A stretch of DNA of 64,000 nucleotides, from positions 62,001 through 126,000 of the forward strand of contig NZ_CAUIYF010000004.1 in NCBI RefSeq assembly GCF_962719845.1, written 5' to 3'. This document shows positions 43,001-50,787 of the stretch, piece by piece (positions within the stretch are counted from its first letter, which is position 1; each line of letters opens with the position of its first letter). The notes under the pieces are model-generated. The model saw nothing but the letters and a program-made list of their open reading frames with translations. It ran no database searches and was not told where the DNA came from. This DNA is from Neisseria uirgultaei (GTDB lineage Bacteria; Pseudomonadota; Gammaproteobacteria; Burkholderiales; Neisseriaceae). The translations under genes were made by a program, and so were the position numbers.

Positions 43001-44350
43001 GTTTCCGAATATCCGTTTGACGGCTCGTGGGGCTATCAGGCGACCGGATTGTATGCGCCGACCAGTCGTTTCGGTTCGCCCGACGAATTGCGCGCCCTGA
43101 TTAAAGCCGCCCACGATGCAGGCATCGGCATCATCCTCGACTGGGTGGTCGGACACTTCCCGACCGACGACCACGGGCTTGCCAAATTCGACGGCACGGC
43201 ATTGTACGAACACGCCGACCCCCGCGAAGGTTTCCACCAAGACTGGAACACCCTGATTTACAACTTCGGCAGAAACGAAGTGAAAAACTTCCTGCAAGGC
43301 AACGCCCTGTATTGGATAGAACGCTTCGGCTTCGACGGTATCCGCGTTGACGCGGTGGCTTCGATGATTTACCGCAACTACTCACGCAAAGACGGCGAGT
43401 GGATACCCAACCAATACGGCGGCCATGAAAACCTTGAAGCCATCGCTTTCCTGCGCGACACCAATACGATGTTGAAAAAGGAAGTTCCGGCTGCCGCCGA
43501 AATTGCCGAAGAATCCACCTCCTTTGCCAACGTAACCCGCCAAGAAGGGCTGAACTTCAGCTACAAGTGGAATATGGGCTGGATGAACGATACTTTGCGT
43601 TACATGATGGAAGACCCCATCAACCGCAAATACCACCACAATAAAATGACCTTCGGCATGATGTACCAGTACAGCGAAAACTTTGTGCTGCCGCTTTCAC
43701 ACGATGAAGTCGTGCACGGCAAACGCTCGCTGCTCGGACGGATGCCCGGCGACTGTTGGCAGCAATTCGCCAACCTGCGCGCCTACTACGGCTTTATGTA
43801 CGGCTTCCCCGGCAAAAAACTCTTGTTTATGGGCAACGAGTTCGCGCAAGGCAGAGAGTGGAACTACAACGAAGGACTGGATTGGTTTTTACTCGAACAA
43901 GAAGGCGGCCGGCACAAAGGCGTACAAGACTTCGTGCGCGATTTGAACCGCATCTATAAAGACACCGCGCCGCTTTACCAATTAGACCAATGGCCGGAAG
44001 GCTTCGAGTGGCTGGTTGCCGACGACGGCGACAACTCCGTATTCGTCTTCGAGCGACGCGACCGCGAAGGCAACCGCGTCATCGTGATCAGCAACTTCAC
44101 GCCTGTGGTGCGCGAAGGCTACCGCTTCGGCGTAAATTCTGCCGGCGGATACCGCGAAATCCTCAATTCAGACGGTCTGCATTACAAAGGCAGCGGCGTT
44201 TCTGCCGGCGCGACGTTGGAAACGGAAGAAGTTTGGTCGCACGGCAAACCAAATTCCCTGTCCGTAACCGTACCGCCGTTGGCAACCGTTTACCTGTATC
44301 AGGAGGCACAAAGCCAAACCGGGGCGGAAAAAACCTCCGATGCCGTCTGA
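40058..44350 (+). CDS. malQ-glgB: fused 4-alpha-glucanotransferase / glycogen branching enzyme (MalQ-GlgB)
   Basis: A 1430-residue single frame. Residues 1 to about 680 are MalQ: GIYGDLAVGVARGG, the nucleophile region ILRIDHVMALYRLWW, acid/base IGEDLGTVPDRV and VVSTHDVAPLAGYW. From about residue 690 it is GlgB: N-terminal domains ending GVSFAVWAPNAQRVSVIGEF, then GWDGSWGYQ-type FDGSWGYQATGLYAPTSRFG, nucleophile FDGIRVDAVASMIY, AEESTSF and LPLSHDEVVHGK. Together they rebuild and branch alpha-1,4-glucans. At the junction a GGAG (42092-42095) lies five bases before an in-frame ATG (42101), which would give a stand-alone 749-residue GlgB. The stop is the TGA of a DUS. The start is the ATG at 40058 after AGGACGACAAG. 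Confidence 0.9.
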   Translation: MDTVSEQQASALGISLGFHDINGVYRATPPEVWETIADTLQKDGVSDGIYLDTLAAREHRCENLTLPSAWSDETETVLEDENGTHRVLPLDRDDHGTYRLALPDLSCGYYTLSCAAGKIRLIVAPQSVYRLPEPNCGARMNGLTVHLYSLRSHRNWGIGDFTDLQNLMAYAAEKKLDFVGINPLHALFSAKPAFASPYSPSSREWLNPIYLNVEKVGAFSYSETLKNRFAQEKMQRRIAALRITDTVTYTAVWAFKREALQAAFQAFETEPCEAAQKERAAFAAFAEEKGAALSGFGLFEALDQYYGGCDGIGWQSWSAEFHDPDGEAVKNFAANHGHDIRFHMWLQWLCAEQWYKVQETAVRLGIKLGIYGDLAVGVARGGADTWLNRQDYCMDMSVGAPPDPLCPTGQNWDLPPLNPIMLKHTGYEKFARLLRENMRLYGILRIDHVMALYRLWWVAGETADLGAYVHYDADVMFAILALESRRNRCIVIGEDLGTVPDRVRDLLNRYQVFSYKVVYFSKGRHGFELPDEYPEQAITVVSTHDVAPLAGYWTGKDLDWMFRLGTIPDEETFQTALEAREHDKADLFDKLKQCGCLDKDSTMPSEMTERLMSAIHKYAAMSRSRLYAVQLENLLGVGDNLNVPGVAEGYPNWARKMPVALEDFADCRTMTAQLAMIDGVRMKKNCPTLSYRQPDQAERDTVDSLFFAAHGDVFAYLGRHRLAEGGEVVRTLIPDASAVDIVDRESGGLIVPSEKIDGRGFFVAVLPDNAPDYALNVYYGGNGNPVREEDPYRFPSALKEMDSWLLAEGRHLRPYETLGAHFAEVDGVKGVSFAVWAPNAQRVSVIGEFNNWDGRRHVMRFHRDNGIWDIFIPSVKPNALYKFEIRDAGGNVRQKADPYAFGAELRPNTASVVRGLPEKVEAPGFRARANAVDAPISIYEVHLGSWKRNPENNFWLTYEELAKELIAYVKDMGFTHIEFLPVSEYPFDGSWGYQATGLYAPTSRFGSPDELRALIKAAHDAGIGIILDWVVGHFPTDDHGLAKFDGTALYEHADPREGFHQDWNTLIYNFGRNEVKNFLQGNALYWIERFGFDGIRVDAVASMIYRNYSRKDGEWIPNQYGGHENLEAIAFLRDTNTMLKKEVPAAAEIAEESTSFANVTRQEGLNFSYKWNMGWMNDTLRYMMEDPINRKYHHNKMTFGMMYQYSENFVLPLSHDEVVHGKRSLLGRMPGDCWQQFANLRAYYGFMYGFPGKKLLFMGNEFAQGREWNYNEGLDWFLLEQEGGRHKGVQDFVRDLNRIYKDTAPLYQLDQWPEGFEWLVADDGDNSVFVFERRDREGNRVIVISNFTPVVREGYRFGVNSAGGYREILNSDGLHYKGSGVSAGATLETEEVWSHGKPNSLSVTVPPLATVYLYQEAQSQTGAEKTSDAV

Positions 44351-44399
44351 AAGGCGGACGGGGCTTGAACCCCTCAAGCCCCGTTGTCCGCCGCGCCCG

Positions 44400-45152
44400 T
44401 CAAAACAATGCCGTCTGAACTTCGCCGCGTTCCAAAGCCAGTAAAAACTGTTTGCGGTTCAACCCGCCTGCGTAGCCGGTCAGTTTGCCGTCGCTGCCGA
44501 TGACGCGGTGGCAGGGAATCAGAATGGACACTTTGTTCTGCCCGTTGGCGGCGGCAACGGCGCGGACGGCTTTGGGCTTGTCCAAACGCTGCGCCTGCTC
44601 CTTGTAGCTGCGCGTTTCGCCGTAAGGAATCGCCAAGAGCGCGTCCCACGCCTGCTTTTGAAACGCCGTACCAATCATTTCCAAGGGCGTGGCAAAGGTT
44701 TTCAGACGGCATTGAAAATACAAATCCAATTCCTGCCGCAGAAGTTGCGTCCGCTCATCCTCCCGAAACACAAACCGTCCGCGCAAAGCTTTTTGGACGG
44801 CGGTAATTTCCTGCTCCATATGCTTCTGCCCGACAAATTCCAGCAAACACAAACCCCTGCTACCGAACACCGCCAGCATCTCGCCCAACGGCGTGGCAAT
44901 GGCGGCGGAGGTCAGTTCGTTCAAGCTGTCGGGATAACGCGCTTCCAAGAGACGGATGGCACGGCGGATACGGACATATTCTTCAGACGCGCAGCCGATA
45001 CGGTCGATAAAATCCTGCTCGAACTGCTTGGCTTCGCATTCCGTCAGATTGGGATACGGCATGACTTCACACTCAAAAACTTGGGTTTCGAGCCAATGGC
45101 GGATTTCATCCCATTTTGACGGCAGATTGTTTAAGGCAGGCAGGGTAATCAT
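44400..45152 (-). CDS. ogt: methylated-DNA--protein-cysteine methyltransferase
   Basis: A 250-residue DNA repair protein that takes methyl groups from O6-methylguanine. The C-terminal domain carries FATPLEMIGTAFQKQAWDAL, IPYGETRSYKEQA and the active site IPCHRVIGSDGKLTGYAGG (alkyl-accepting Cys in PCHR). The N-terminal 150 residues are longer than a minimal Ogt and include an RIRRAIRLLEARYP helix; this resembles the Ada C-terminal half but has no Ada metal-Cys domain. The ATG at 45152 has CGGAGCAAACG; earlier ATGs lack a ribosome binding site. Confidence 0.88.
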   Translation of the reverse strand: MITLPALNNLPSKWDEIRHWLETQVFECEVMPYPNLTECEAKQFEQDFIDRIGCASEEYVRIRRAIRLLEARYPDSLNELTSAAIATPLGEMLAVFGSRGLCLLEFVGQKHMEQEITAVQKALRGRFVFREDERTQLLRQELDLYFQCRLKTFATPLEMIGTAFQKQAWDALLAIPYGETRSYKEQAQRLDKPKAVRAVAAANGQNKVSILIPCHRVIGSDGKLTGYAGGLNRKQFLLALERGEVQTALF

Positions 45153-45317
45153 TCGTTTGCTCCGTATCTCTATCATGGATTTGACGGCAAAATCCCCGAT
45201 TTCCGCCATTCCCGCACGCCGGCGCAGGAACGGGCTATGACGTAAATCTTGAGGGTTGGGTTGCGGCAATTCCTAAATATTCGATATTTCCAAAGCCTCA
45301 GGGAAAGGAATTAAAGA

Positions 45318-45348
45318 TTTCAGACGACCTGCAAAGGGTCATCTGAAA
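45318..45348. terminator. degenerate DUS hairpin
   Basis: TTTCAGACGACC, loop TGCAAA, GGGTCATCTGAAA; both arms diverge from DUS but the stem is retained. It lies between the divergent ogt and PEBP-family genes. Confidence 0.6.
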
Positions 45349-45463
45349 CCACGGATTTTTACATTTGCACATTTCGGCACATCATCCAACCGTTTCGGCA
45401 CATTCCTGCCGCCATTGACAGCCTATAATGAATCCACTTATTCATCAAGCAAAGGAATCATCT

Positions 45464-46126
45464 ATGCAAACCCGCATCCTCTCCTCCGTACTGCTGGCTT
45501 TTTCAACCGCTGCCTTTGCCGAGGGCGCATTCACGCTGCAATTCGACAACCCGTCCGAAGACGGCGGCTTCACGCCAAACCAGCTTTTGAGCGCGCTTTA
45601 CGGCTTCGGTTGTTCGGGCAGCAATATAGTGGATTAAATTTAAATCAGTACGGCGTTGCCTCGCCTTGCCGTACTATTTGTACTGTCTGCGGCTTCGTCG
45701 CCTTGTCCTGATTTAAATTTAATCCACTATACTTCGCCCGCGCTGTCGTGGAAAAATCCGCCCGCCGGGACAAAAAGTTTCGTCCTGACCGTTTACGATA
45801 AAGACGCGCCGACCGGCCTGGGCTGGATGCACTGGGTGGTCGCCGACATTCCCGCCGATGTCCGCAGCCTGCCCGCAGGCATTACCGCGCAAGGCGGCAG
45901 GCTGCCCAAAGGCGCGCTGCAAACCCGCACGGACTTCGGCACGCCGGGCTACGGCGGCGCGTGTCCGCCCGAAGGCAGGGAACACCGCTACGAATTCACG
46001 CTCACCGCGCTAAAAGTCGCCAAGCTGCCGAACATCACCGCCGAATCCACACCCGCGCTGGTCGGTTTCTTCACTAAGGCAAACAGCTTGGGCGAAGCAA
46101 AATTCACGGTCGAACACCGACGCTGA
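45464..46126 (+). pseudogene. PEBP-family protein (YbhB/YbcL type), split by a Correia element
   Basis: The first part (45464-45637) encodes a signal peptide (TRILSSVLLAFSTAAFA) and 57 residues up to GFGCSGSN, then runs into the Correia element and stops. The second part from 45732 resumes as [35 protein letters not shown] and PGYGGACPPEGREHRYEF, typical of PEBP proteins with ligand-pocket residues. Removing 105 bases (element minus one TA) gives an exact 185-residue frame joining GSN-TSPALSW. So the insertion alone breaks an otherwise intact gene. A TTG at 45656 inside the element could start the second part with a hydrophobic leader. Confidence 0.92.
45625..45731. repeat. Correia element inserted in a coding sequence, 107-bp form
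   Basis: Perfect terminal repeats TATAGTGGATTAAATTT and inverse, orientation opposite to the copy at 3666. The insertion target is TA, duplicated on both sides (AATA before, TACTTCG after). Confidence 0.96.
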
Positions 46127-46952
46127 CCTGCACCGTGCGCCGATATGCCGCAGGCTCCGCTTCCGAGCGGACCGCCGACGGCACGCAACCGAACCGCTCT
46201 TTGAAGCGCGCGCTGAAACGGGATGGGCAGTTATAGCCAACCGCGCCGGCAATCTGCGCCACCGGCCATTGCGTAACCTGCAACAGCGTCAGCGCGCGCA
46301 TCATGCGTACATCCGTCAGCAGCGTACGGAAATTCGTGTCCTGCCGCGCTAACCGCCGCCGCAACGCGGCCTCACTGCAATTAAGCCGCTGCGCCAACAT
46401 CGCCGACGACCAGTCCGCAGCCATATCGGCGGTAATCAGTTTGCGGATTTGCCGCATCAGGTTGACGCCTTCGTACACGGTAAAACCGATGCCGTCATGC
46501 TGCAACCACGCCAACACGCCGTAAAGTGCGGCCTCCGCCGCATTGTGCGGCACTTCTTCATCCGCCAGTACCGCAGCTGCATAATCAAACGCCGTGTTCA
46601 TCCGCCCGGGGTGCGGCAGCTTCACCGCATCGCACACTGCCTGCGCCGTCCCGTATTGTGCGGCAAACCTTTCTACGGTTTCCTGTTCGAAAGCAATCCA
46701 TTGCGCCTGATAGAGGCCGTCTGAATCGGGAATATTGATGACGTCAAACGTCTGCCCGCCTGCCAACGCGACCACCTCACCCGCCGCAATCCTCAATTCG
46801 CGCCCCGCCCACCGCAGCTTCTTGCATCCGCGCCGCACGATAAGCACAGCCGGTTCATATACCGCCACGCTGCGGTACAAGGCGGTATGATGTTGCACGA
46901 TGCCGCCTAAAGCACCCAATCGTTCGCGCGTATGAAAGTAATTTGACGGCAC
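46104..46952 (-). CDS. AraC-family transcriptional regulator
   Basis: A 282-residue regulator. An N-terminal cupin-like effector domain (VAVYEPAVLIVRRGCKKLRW, GEVVALAGGQTFDV) precedes two helix-turn-helix motifs: MLAQRLNCSEAALRRRLARQ and PVAQIAGAVGYNCPSRFSARFKERFG. I choose the GTG at 46952 because TTGGAGATAATA precedes it; the longer frame to 47039 reads through a REP2-like repeat. Its 3' end overlaps the convergent split PEBP gene by 23 bases, so the regulator may once have controlled it. The effector is unknown. Confidence 0.85.
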   Translation of the reverse strand: MPSNYFHTRERLGALGGIVQHHTALYRSVAVYEPAVLIVRRGCKKLRWAGRELRIAAGEVVALAGGQTFDVINIPDSDGLYQAQWIAFEQETVERFAAQYGTAQAVCDAVKLPHPGRMNTAFDYAAAVLADEEVPHNAAEAALYGVLAWLQHDGIGFTVYEGVNLMRQIRKLITADMAADWSSAMLAQRLNCSEAALRRRLARQDTNFRTLLTDVRMMRALTLLQVTQWPVAQIAGAVGYNCPSRFSARFKERFGCVPSAVRSEAEPAAYRRTVQVSVGVRP

Positions 46953-46961
46953 TATTATCTC

Positions 46962-47072
46962 CAACACGCAGGGCTGCACATAAGGCGCAGCCCTGTTTAC
47001 CCTGATTTGGAAGGGGTTACTTCCCAAAAAATAAACCAAAATCCCACCGCCCCGAATGGCCGGGTTTCAACC
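46962..47072 (+). repeat. diverged REP2-like repeat, copy 4
   Basis: It shares CAACAC.CAGG, TGATTTGGAAGGGGTTAC, CCGCCC-type and GGGTTTCAACC blocks with the other copies, but about a third of the bases differ. The first hairpin is rebuilt with different bases (AGGGCTGC...GCAGCCCT), keeping pairing. It lies head-to-head upstream of the AraC gene and lacks the final ribosome binding segment. Confidence 0.65.
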
Positions 47073-47074
47073 AT

Positions 47075-47643
47075 ATTCCGTCGGCGTGCCTGCAACTTGG
47101 CTCCCTCCCCTGTGGGGGAGGGTCGGGGAGGGGGTAAAACGGGGCAGATACAGGCAATATTTCCGTTGCCGCCCCAATGCCCTCTCCCTAGCCCTCTCCC
47201 ACGGGAGAGGGAATGGATTACCGTTTAAATAAATCGTCCTACATAAAAATCAATGTGTTATCTCAAACTCACGTTAGGTCTAATAAAATGGTCGGACATC
47301 CGTATCCGACAGCCCATCTTCTTTTCAGACGGCATTGCAAATTTAAGTTTGACGTGCGTTCGAAATAAGGCAGTTAATGCAAAGCGAAATTCCGTCGGTA
47401 TGCCTGCAACTTGGCCCCTATGGGGGAGGCTCGGGGAAAGAGTAAAACGGGGCAGATACAGACAATATTTCCGTTACCGCCCCGATGCTCTCTCTCTAAC
47501 CCTCTCCCTCGGGAGAGGGAATGGATTGCCGTTCAAATAAATCGCTCTACATAAAAATCAATGCGTTATCTCAAACTCACACTAGGTCTAATCAAATTGT
47601 CGGACATCCTTATCCGGCAAGCAAGCTGCTTTCAGACGGCATT
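47075..47643. repeat. tandem direct duplication, two units of about 255-262 bp
   Basis: Unit A (47075-47336) and unit B (47389-47643) run parallel: ATTCCGTCGG.GTGCCTGC, AAAACGGGGCAGATACAG, the palindrome CCTCTCCC.CGGGAGAGG, ATAAAAATCAATG.GTTATC and a terminal TTTCAGACGGCATT. A 50-base linker separates them. Differences are mainly point changes plus a small deletion in B. No ORF is convincing in either unit. Unit B ends in the dapE stop region. Confidence 0.85.
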
Positions 47644-48777
47644 TCCAGCCAACAACCGCGCCAATATCCCCTCATACACTGCCGACAGCTTCGGAATATC
47701 GTCCAGCCGCACGTTTTCGTTGATTTGGTGGATGGTGGCATTGGACGGGCCTAATTCGATGAGTTCTTTCGCAATGGCTTTAATGAAGCGTCCGTCCGAA
47801 GTGCCGCCGGTGGTGGACAATTCGGTCTCTACGCCGCAGGTTTCGGCGATGGCGGCGCGTGCCACGTCGGTCAGTTTGCCCGCGTGGGTCAGGAAGGGCT
47901 GCCCCGAACACGACCACTGCAAATCGTATTGCACGCCGTGTTTGTCCAAAATGGCGTGAACGCGTTGTTTCAGCCCTGCTTCGGTGGACTCGGTGGAGAA
48001 GCGGAAATTGAATTTGACGCTCAGCTCGCCCGGAATGACGTTGGTCGCGCCTGTGCCGCCGTTGATATTGGAAATCTGGAAACTGGTCGGTGGGAAGTAT
48101 TCGTTGCCTTCGTCCCAGACTTCCTGCGTCAACTCTAACAAGGCCGGGGCAAAAGTGTGGACGGGATTGATTGCCAAATGCGGATAGGCGATATGGCCTT
48201 GCTTGCCTTTGACAGTCAGGTTGCCCGACAGCGAGCCGCGCCGGCCGTTTTTAATCATATCGCCCAATTTGTCCACGGCGGTCGGTTCGCCGACGATGCA
48301 GTAGTCAATCAACTCGCCGCGCGCTTTCAATACATCGACGACTTTGGTCGTGCCGTCCAGCGCGTCGCCCTCTTCGTCGGAAGTAATCAGGAGCGCGATG
48401 CTGCCTTGATGGTCGGGGTGTTCGGCAACAAAGCGTTCGCAGGCGGTAACAAAACAGGCGATGCTGGTTTTCATGTCCGCCGCGCCGCGCCCGTATAATC
48501 TTCCGTCTCGCTCGGTCGGCTCGAACGGGGGCGAATCCCATTTTTCAACAGGGCCGGTCGGTACAACGTCGGTATGTCCTGCAAAACAGACGACGGGGGC
48601 TTTCGTGCCGCGTCGCAACCAGATGTTTTTGGTATCGCCGAAATGAAGTTCTTCAGCCACAAAACCGATTTTGTGCAGGCGTTCGGCAAGCAGTTTTTGG
48701 CAATCTCGGTCGTCGGGGGTAACGGATGGGCGGGAAATCAATGCTTTGGAGAGTTCTAGGGATTGGGTTTCGGTCAT
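47632..48777 (-). CDS. dapE: succinyl-diaminopimelate desuccinylase
   Basis: A 381-residue M20-family zinc hydrolase that releases succinate from N-succinyl-LL-diaminopimelate, for lysine and peptidoglycan. Metal and catalytic sites: CFAGHTDVVPTGP (His and Asp), GRGAADMKTSIA (bridging Asp) and LLITSDEEGDALDGT (catalytic Glu pair). The start at 48777 (MTETQSLELSKALI) removes an unsupported upstream extension. The stop is the TGA of a DUS (AATGCCGTCTGA), itself the end of tandem unit B. Confidence 0.95.
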   Translation of the reverse strand: MTETQSLELSKALISRPSVTPDDRDCQKLLAERLHKIGFVAEELHFGDTKNIWLRRGTKAPVVCFAGHTDVVPTGPVEKWDSPPFEPTERDGRLYGRGAADMKTSIACFVTACERFVAEHPDHQGSIALLITSDEEGDALDGTTKVVDVLKARGELIDYCIVGEPTAVDKLGDMIKNGRRGSLSGNLTVKGKQGHIAYPHLAINPVHTFAPALLELTQEVWDEGNEYFPPTSFQISNINGGTGATNVIPGELSVKFNFRFSTESTEAGLKQRVHAILDKHGVQYDLQWSCSGQPFLTHAGKLTDVARAAIAETCGVETELSTTGGTSDGRFIKAIAKELIELGPSNATIHQINENVRLDDIPKLSAVYEGILARLLAGNAV

Positions 48778-48798
48778 TTTTCGGCTTTTCTGTTTGAG

Positions 48799-48828
48799 AT
48801 GCCGTCTGAACGGCGTTTCAGACGGCAT
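48799..48828. terminator. inverted DUS pair upstream of dapE
   Basis: Perfect 12-bp arms with a 6-base loop; on the minus strand it lies after the hypothetical gene ending at 48877 and before dapE. Confidence 0.85.
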
Positions 48829-48876
48829 TTGATGTTGAATGGAACGGGCTAACGATAGCGAAGCGGGTTCTTCAGG

Positions 48877-49497
48877 TCAAGCACCATGACACGCTTCGTA
48901 AAGCGGCAGCAAATCTTCCACCGTTTCCGCTATCCATTTCGCGACATCCTGCCTGCCCAAATCGTCGCGCTCGATGTGTTTGCCGATGCAGAAAAAGTCT
49001 TCGCCGTTTTGCAACTTTCGGTCGGATTCGCTTTGTTGCGCGACGGTGCGGTAGTCGTCGTATTCGCTTTCCGCGCCGTGCCACATATCGAAAGAAGCGT
49101 ATTTTTCGGTATCAAAATTATCCAACCAACGGTTGTAATCAGGCAGCGCGATGGGGGAAACGTCGGCTTTATAGCAGTGCCAATCCAAGCTGACGCTCAG
49201 ACGGCGGCGGTTGAGCAGTATCGACAAAATCGCGGCGGAATTTTTATATTGTTCGTATTTGAAGTAGGCAAAGAAGTGGGCGCGCACCTGCCAGCCGTTA
49301 CACCAGCGTTCGATGTGCGGCGGCGCAAACGGCGCACCCAATTCGGCGGCGACCTGCTGAATCAGCTGCTGCCATATCTGCCAGTTTTCTTTATAGTCAG
49401 CCTTGATTTGCGGAATGCTTTCAGGCTGGTATTTTTTAAGCTGGGAAAATTGGAAAAACGGGATATTGAACAAATCGCAACTTTTCGGGGTCAGCAT
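48877..49497 (-). CDS. conserved hypothetical protein (possibly HI_0552-like)
   Basis: A 206-residue soluble protein, MLTPKSCDLFNIPFFQFSQLK, unusually rich in aromatic residues, with IERWCNGWQVRAHFFAYFKY and SLDWHCYKADVSPIALPDYNRWLDNF. The start is the ATG at 49497, preceded by AAGGAAGCCAATC. I faintly associate the pattern with the uncharacterised HI_0552 family but cannot confirm it. It is separated from the downstream dapE by a terminator, so it is probably its own unit. Confidence 0.7.
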   Translation of the reverse strand: MLTPKSCDLFNIPFFQFSQLKKYQPESIPQIKADYKENWQIWQQLIQQVAAELGAPFAPPHIERWCNGWQVRAHFFAYFKYEQYKNSAAILSILLNRRRLSVSLDWHCYKADVSPIALPDYNRWLDNFDTEKYASFDMWHGAESEYDDYRTVAQQSESDRKLQNGEDFFCIGKHIERDDLGRQDVAKWIAETVEDLLPLYEACHGA

Positions 49498-49615
49498 GAT
49501 TGGCTTCCTTTTCAGACGACGTGGTTGTGTTACGGGGATACTGGGGTCGCCTGAAACTCTGTTTTCAAGTTTTAAGACGACCTTTGTTTGAAGAAACGGC
49601 AATCTGCAAACGACC

Positions 49616-50125
49616 TTATCTGCGCCTGCGCGCCGCCATGATTTCGCCGATTTTGGTCAGTTTCTCTTTGGGGATAAACGTTTTGCCCATGTCGAACAAA
49701 GGCTCTTCAATCGCCAGATGCACATCGTAACCCGCCACAAAGCGTTTGAACGCTTCCGCATCGGGGACATAAGCGTTGTCTGCTTCGAGTTTGGCAAATT
49801 CGGCAGCCACGGCATCCCAGTTGCCATGTAGGCTTACATGTTGGTGCAAAAGCTCATTCACACTTTCTTGGGCTTGCGGCGCATATTGCAGCAGGAGCGG
49901 GAAAAAGTTTTCTTCTTCGTCTTCATGGTGCAGCGGCGCGGCAACATTAAAATACTGGGCGATTTGGCGGATGGTTTGCAAAACAATCTGATTGCAGCCG
50001 TTTTCGGCGATATAGTCCGACAGCATGGCGACTTGTCCGCAGAAACGGCGCACTTTGCCGTGGCAGGCATACAGCATTTCTATCGGTTCGGCAAAGGTAA
50101 CGCTTTTGGTTTCAAACGGATTCAT
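49616..50125 (-). CDS. hemerythrin-domain protein
   Basis: A 169-residue four-helix protein. Candidate di-iron ligands are spread as expected: His in MLYACHGKVRRF, the PLHHEDEEENFF cluster, QHVSLHGNW and YDVHLAIEEPLF. Bacterial hemerythrin-like proteins bind O2, NO or iron and some repair iron-sulfur centres. It lacks the N-terminal ScdA domain of YtfE. Coupling to denitrification or oxidative defence is plausible in Neisseria but not shown. Ends in a basic tail (AARRRR). Confidence 0.82.
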   Translation of the reverse strand: MNPFETKSVTFAEPIEMLYACHGKVRRFCGQVAMLSDYIAENGCNQIVLQTIRQIAQYFNVAAPLHHEDEEENFFPLLLQYAPQAQESVNELLHQHVSLHGNWDAVAAEFAKLEADNAYVPDAEAFKRFVAGYDVHLAIEEPLFDMGKTFIPKEKLTKIGEIMAARRRR

Positions 50126-50172
50126 GGTTTTTAGGTTTTATTCTTAAATTAACGTTTCCAAATTATAACAAA

Positions 50173-50195
50173 ACAGCCTGCGCAAGGCAGGCTGT
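50173..50195 (-). terminator. terminator of laz
   Basis: ACAGCCTGC, loop GCAAG, GCAGGCTGT, followed on the minus strand by TTTGTTATAATT; 23 bases after the laz stop. Confidence 0.85.
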
Positions 50196-50217
50196 CTGTT
50201 TTCAAGCTTTAGACGGA

Positions 50218-50787
50218 TTAGTCAACCAAAGTAACTTTACCGTTCATCAAAGCACCGTGACCTGGGAAGGTACAAGCGAATTTGTATTCGCCGTCAGCCA
50301 ATTTGGCAGGATCCAGAGTCAAAGAAGACTCTTCGCCGCCGCCGATCAATTTAGTATGGGCAACAACGCGTGCATCGTCAGGTTTAACATAATCGGTATC
50401 GGCAGCACCTACGCCGTCTTTAAATACGCCGTCCATGTCTTCAGCTTTGGCAATCACGAGGTTGTGACCCATGCTGGCTTTGGGTTGCGTACCGGTATGT
50501 TTCAGAGTGATTGTGAACTCTTTACATGCTTTGCTGACTTGGATGTCTTTGGTGTTGAACTGCATATTGTCGTTGGATTCGACAGTTGCCGCACAATTGC
50601 CGGCAGCAGGGGCTTCGGCAGCATCTGCAGGAGCAGCTTCGGCGGCAGGGGCTTCAGGGGCGGAAGCCGCTTCGGCTGCGGAAGCCTCAGAAGCGGCAGT
50701 TGCTTCGGCAGCAGGCGCGGCAGGTTCTTGAGAGCAGGCAGCCAAACCGATAACGGCGGCAGAAATCAGGGCCAGATAAGCTTTCAT
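50218..50787 (-). CDS. laz: lipid-modified azurin (Laz)
   Basis: A 189-residue lipoprotein with lipobox GLAAC (Cys18), then an H.8-like Ala/Glu/Pro-rich linker of about 50 residues, then azurin. The type 1 copper ligands are in MGHNLVIAK (His), and CTFPGHGALM (Cys, His, Met). Located on the outer membrane, it carries electrons and has been tied to copper and oxidative resistance. The linker resembles the H.8 protein at 35.4 kb and shares its epitope type. The ATG at 50787 follows TTGGAGATTTACC. Confidence 0.95.
   Translation of the reverse strand: MKAYLALISAAVIGLAACSQEPAAPAAEATAASEASAAEAASAPEAPAAEAAPADAAEAPAAGNCAATVESNDNMQFNTKDIQVSKACKEFTITLKHTGTQPKASMGHNLVIAKAEDMDGVFKDGVGAADTDYVKPDDARVVAHTKLIGGGEESSLTLDPAKLADGEYKFACTFPGHGALMNGKVTLVD

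Noticed and set aside
41216..43297. A 693-codon minus-strand frame antisense to malQ-glgB
   Set aside because: It mirrors a GC-rich gene in another frame, has no ribosome binding site or recognisable domain, and the plus strand encodes a certain enzyme.
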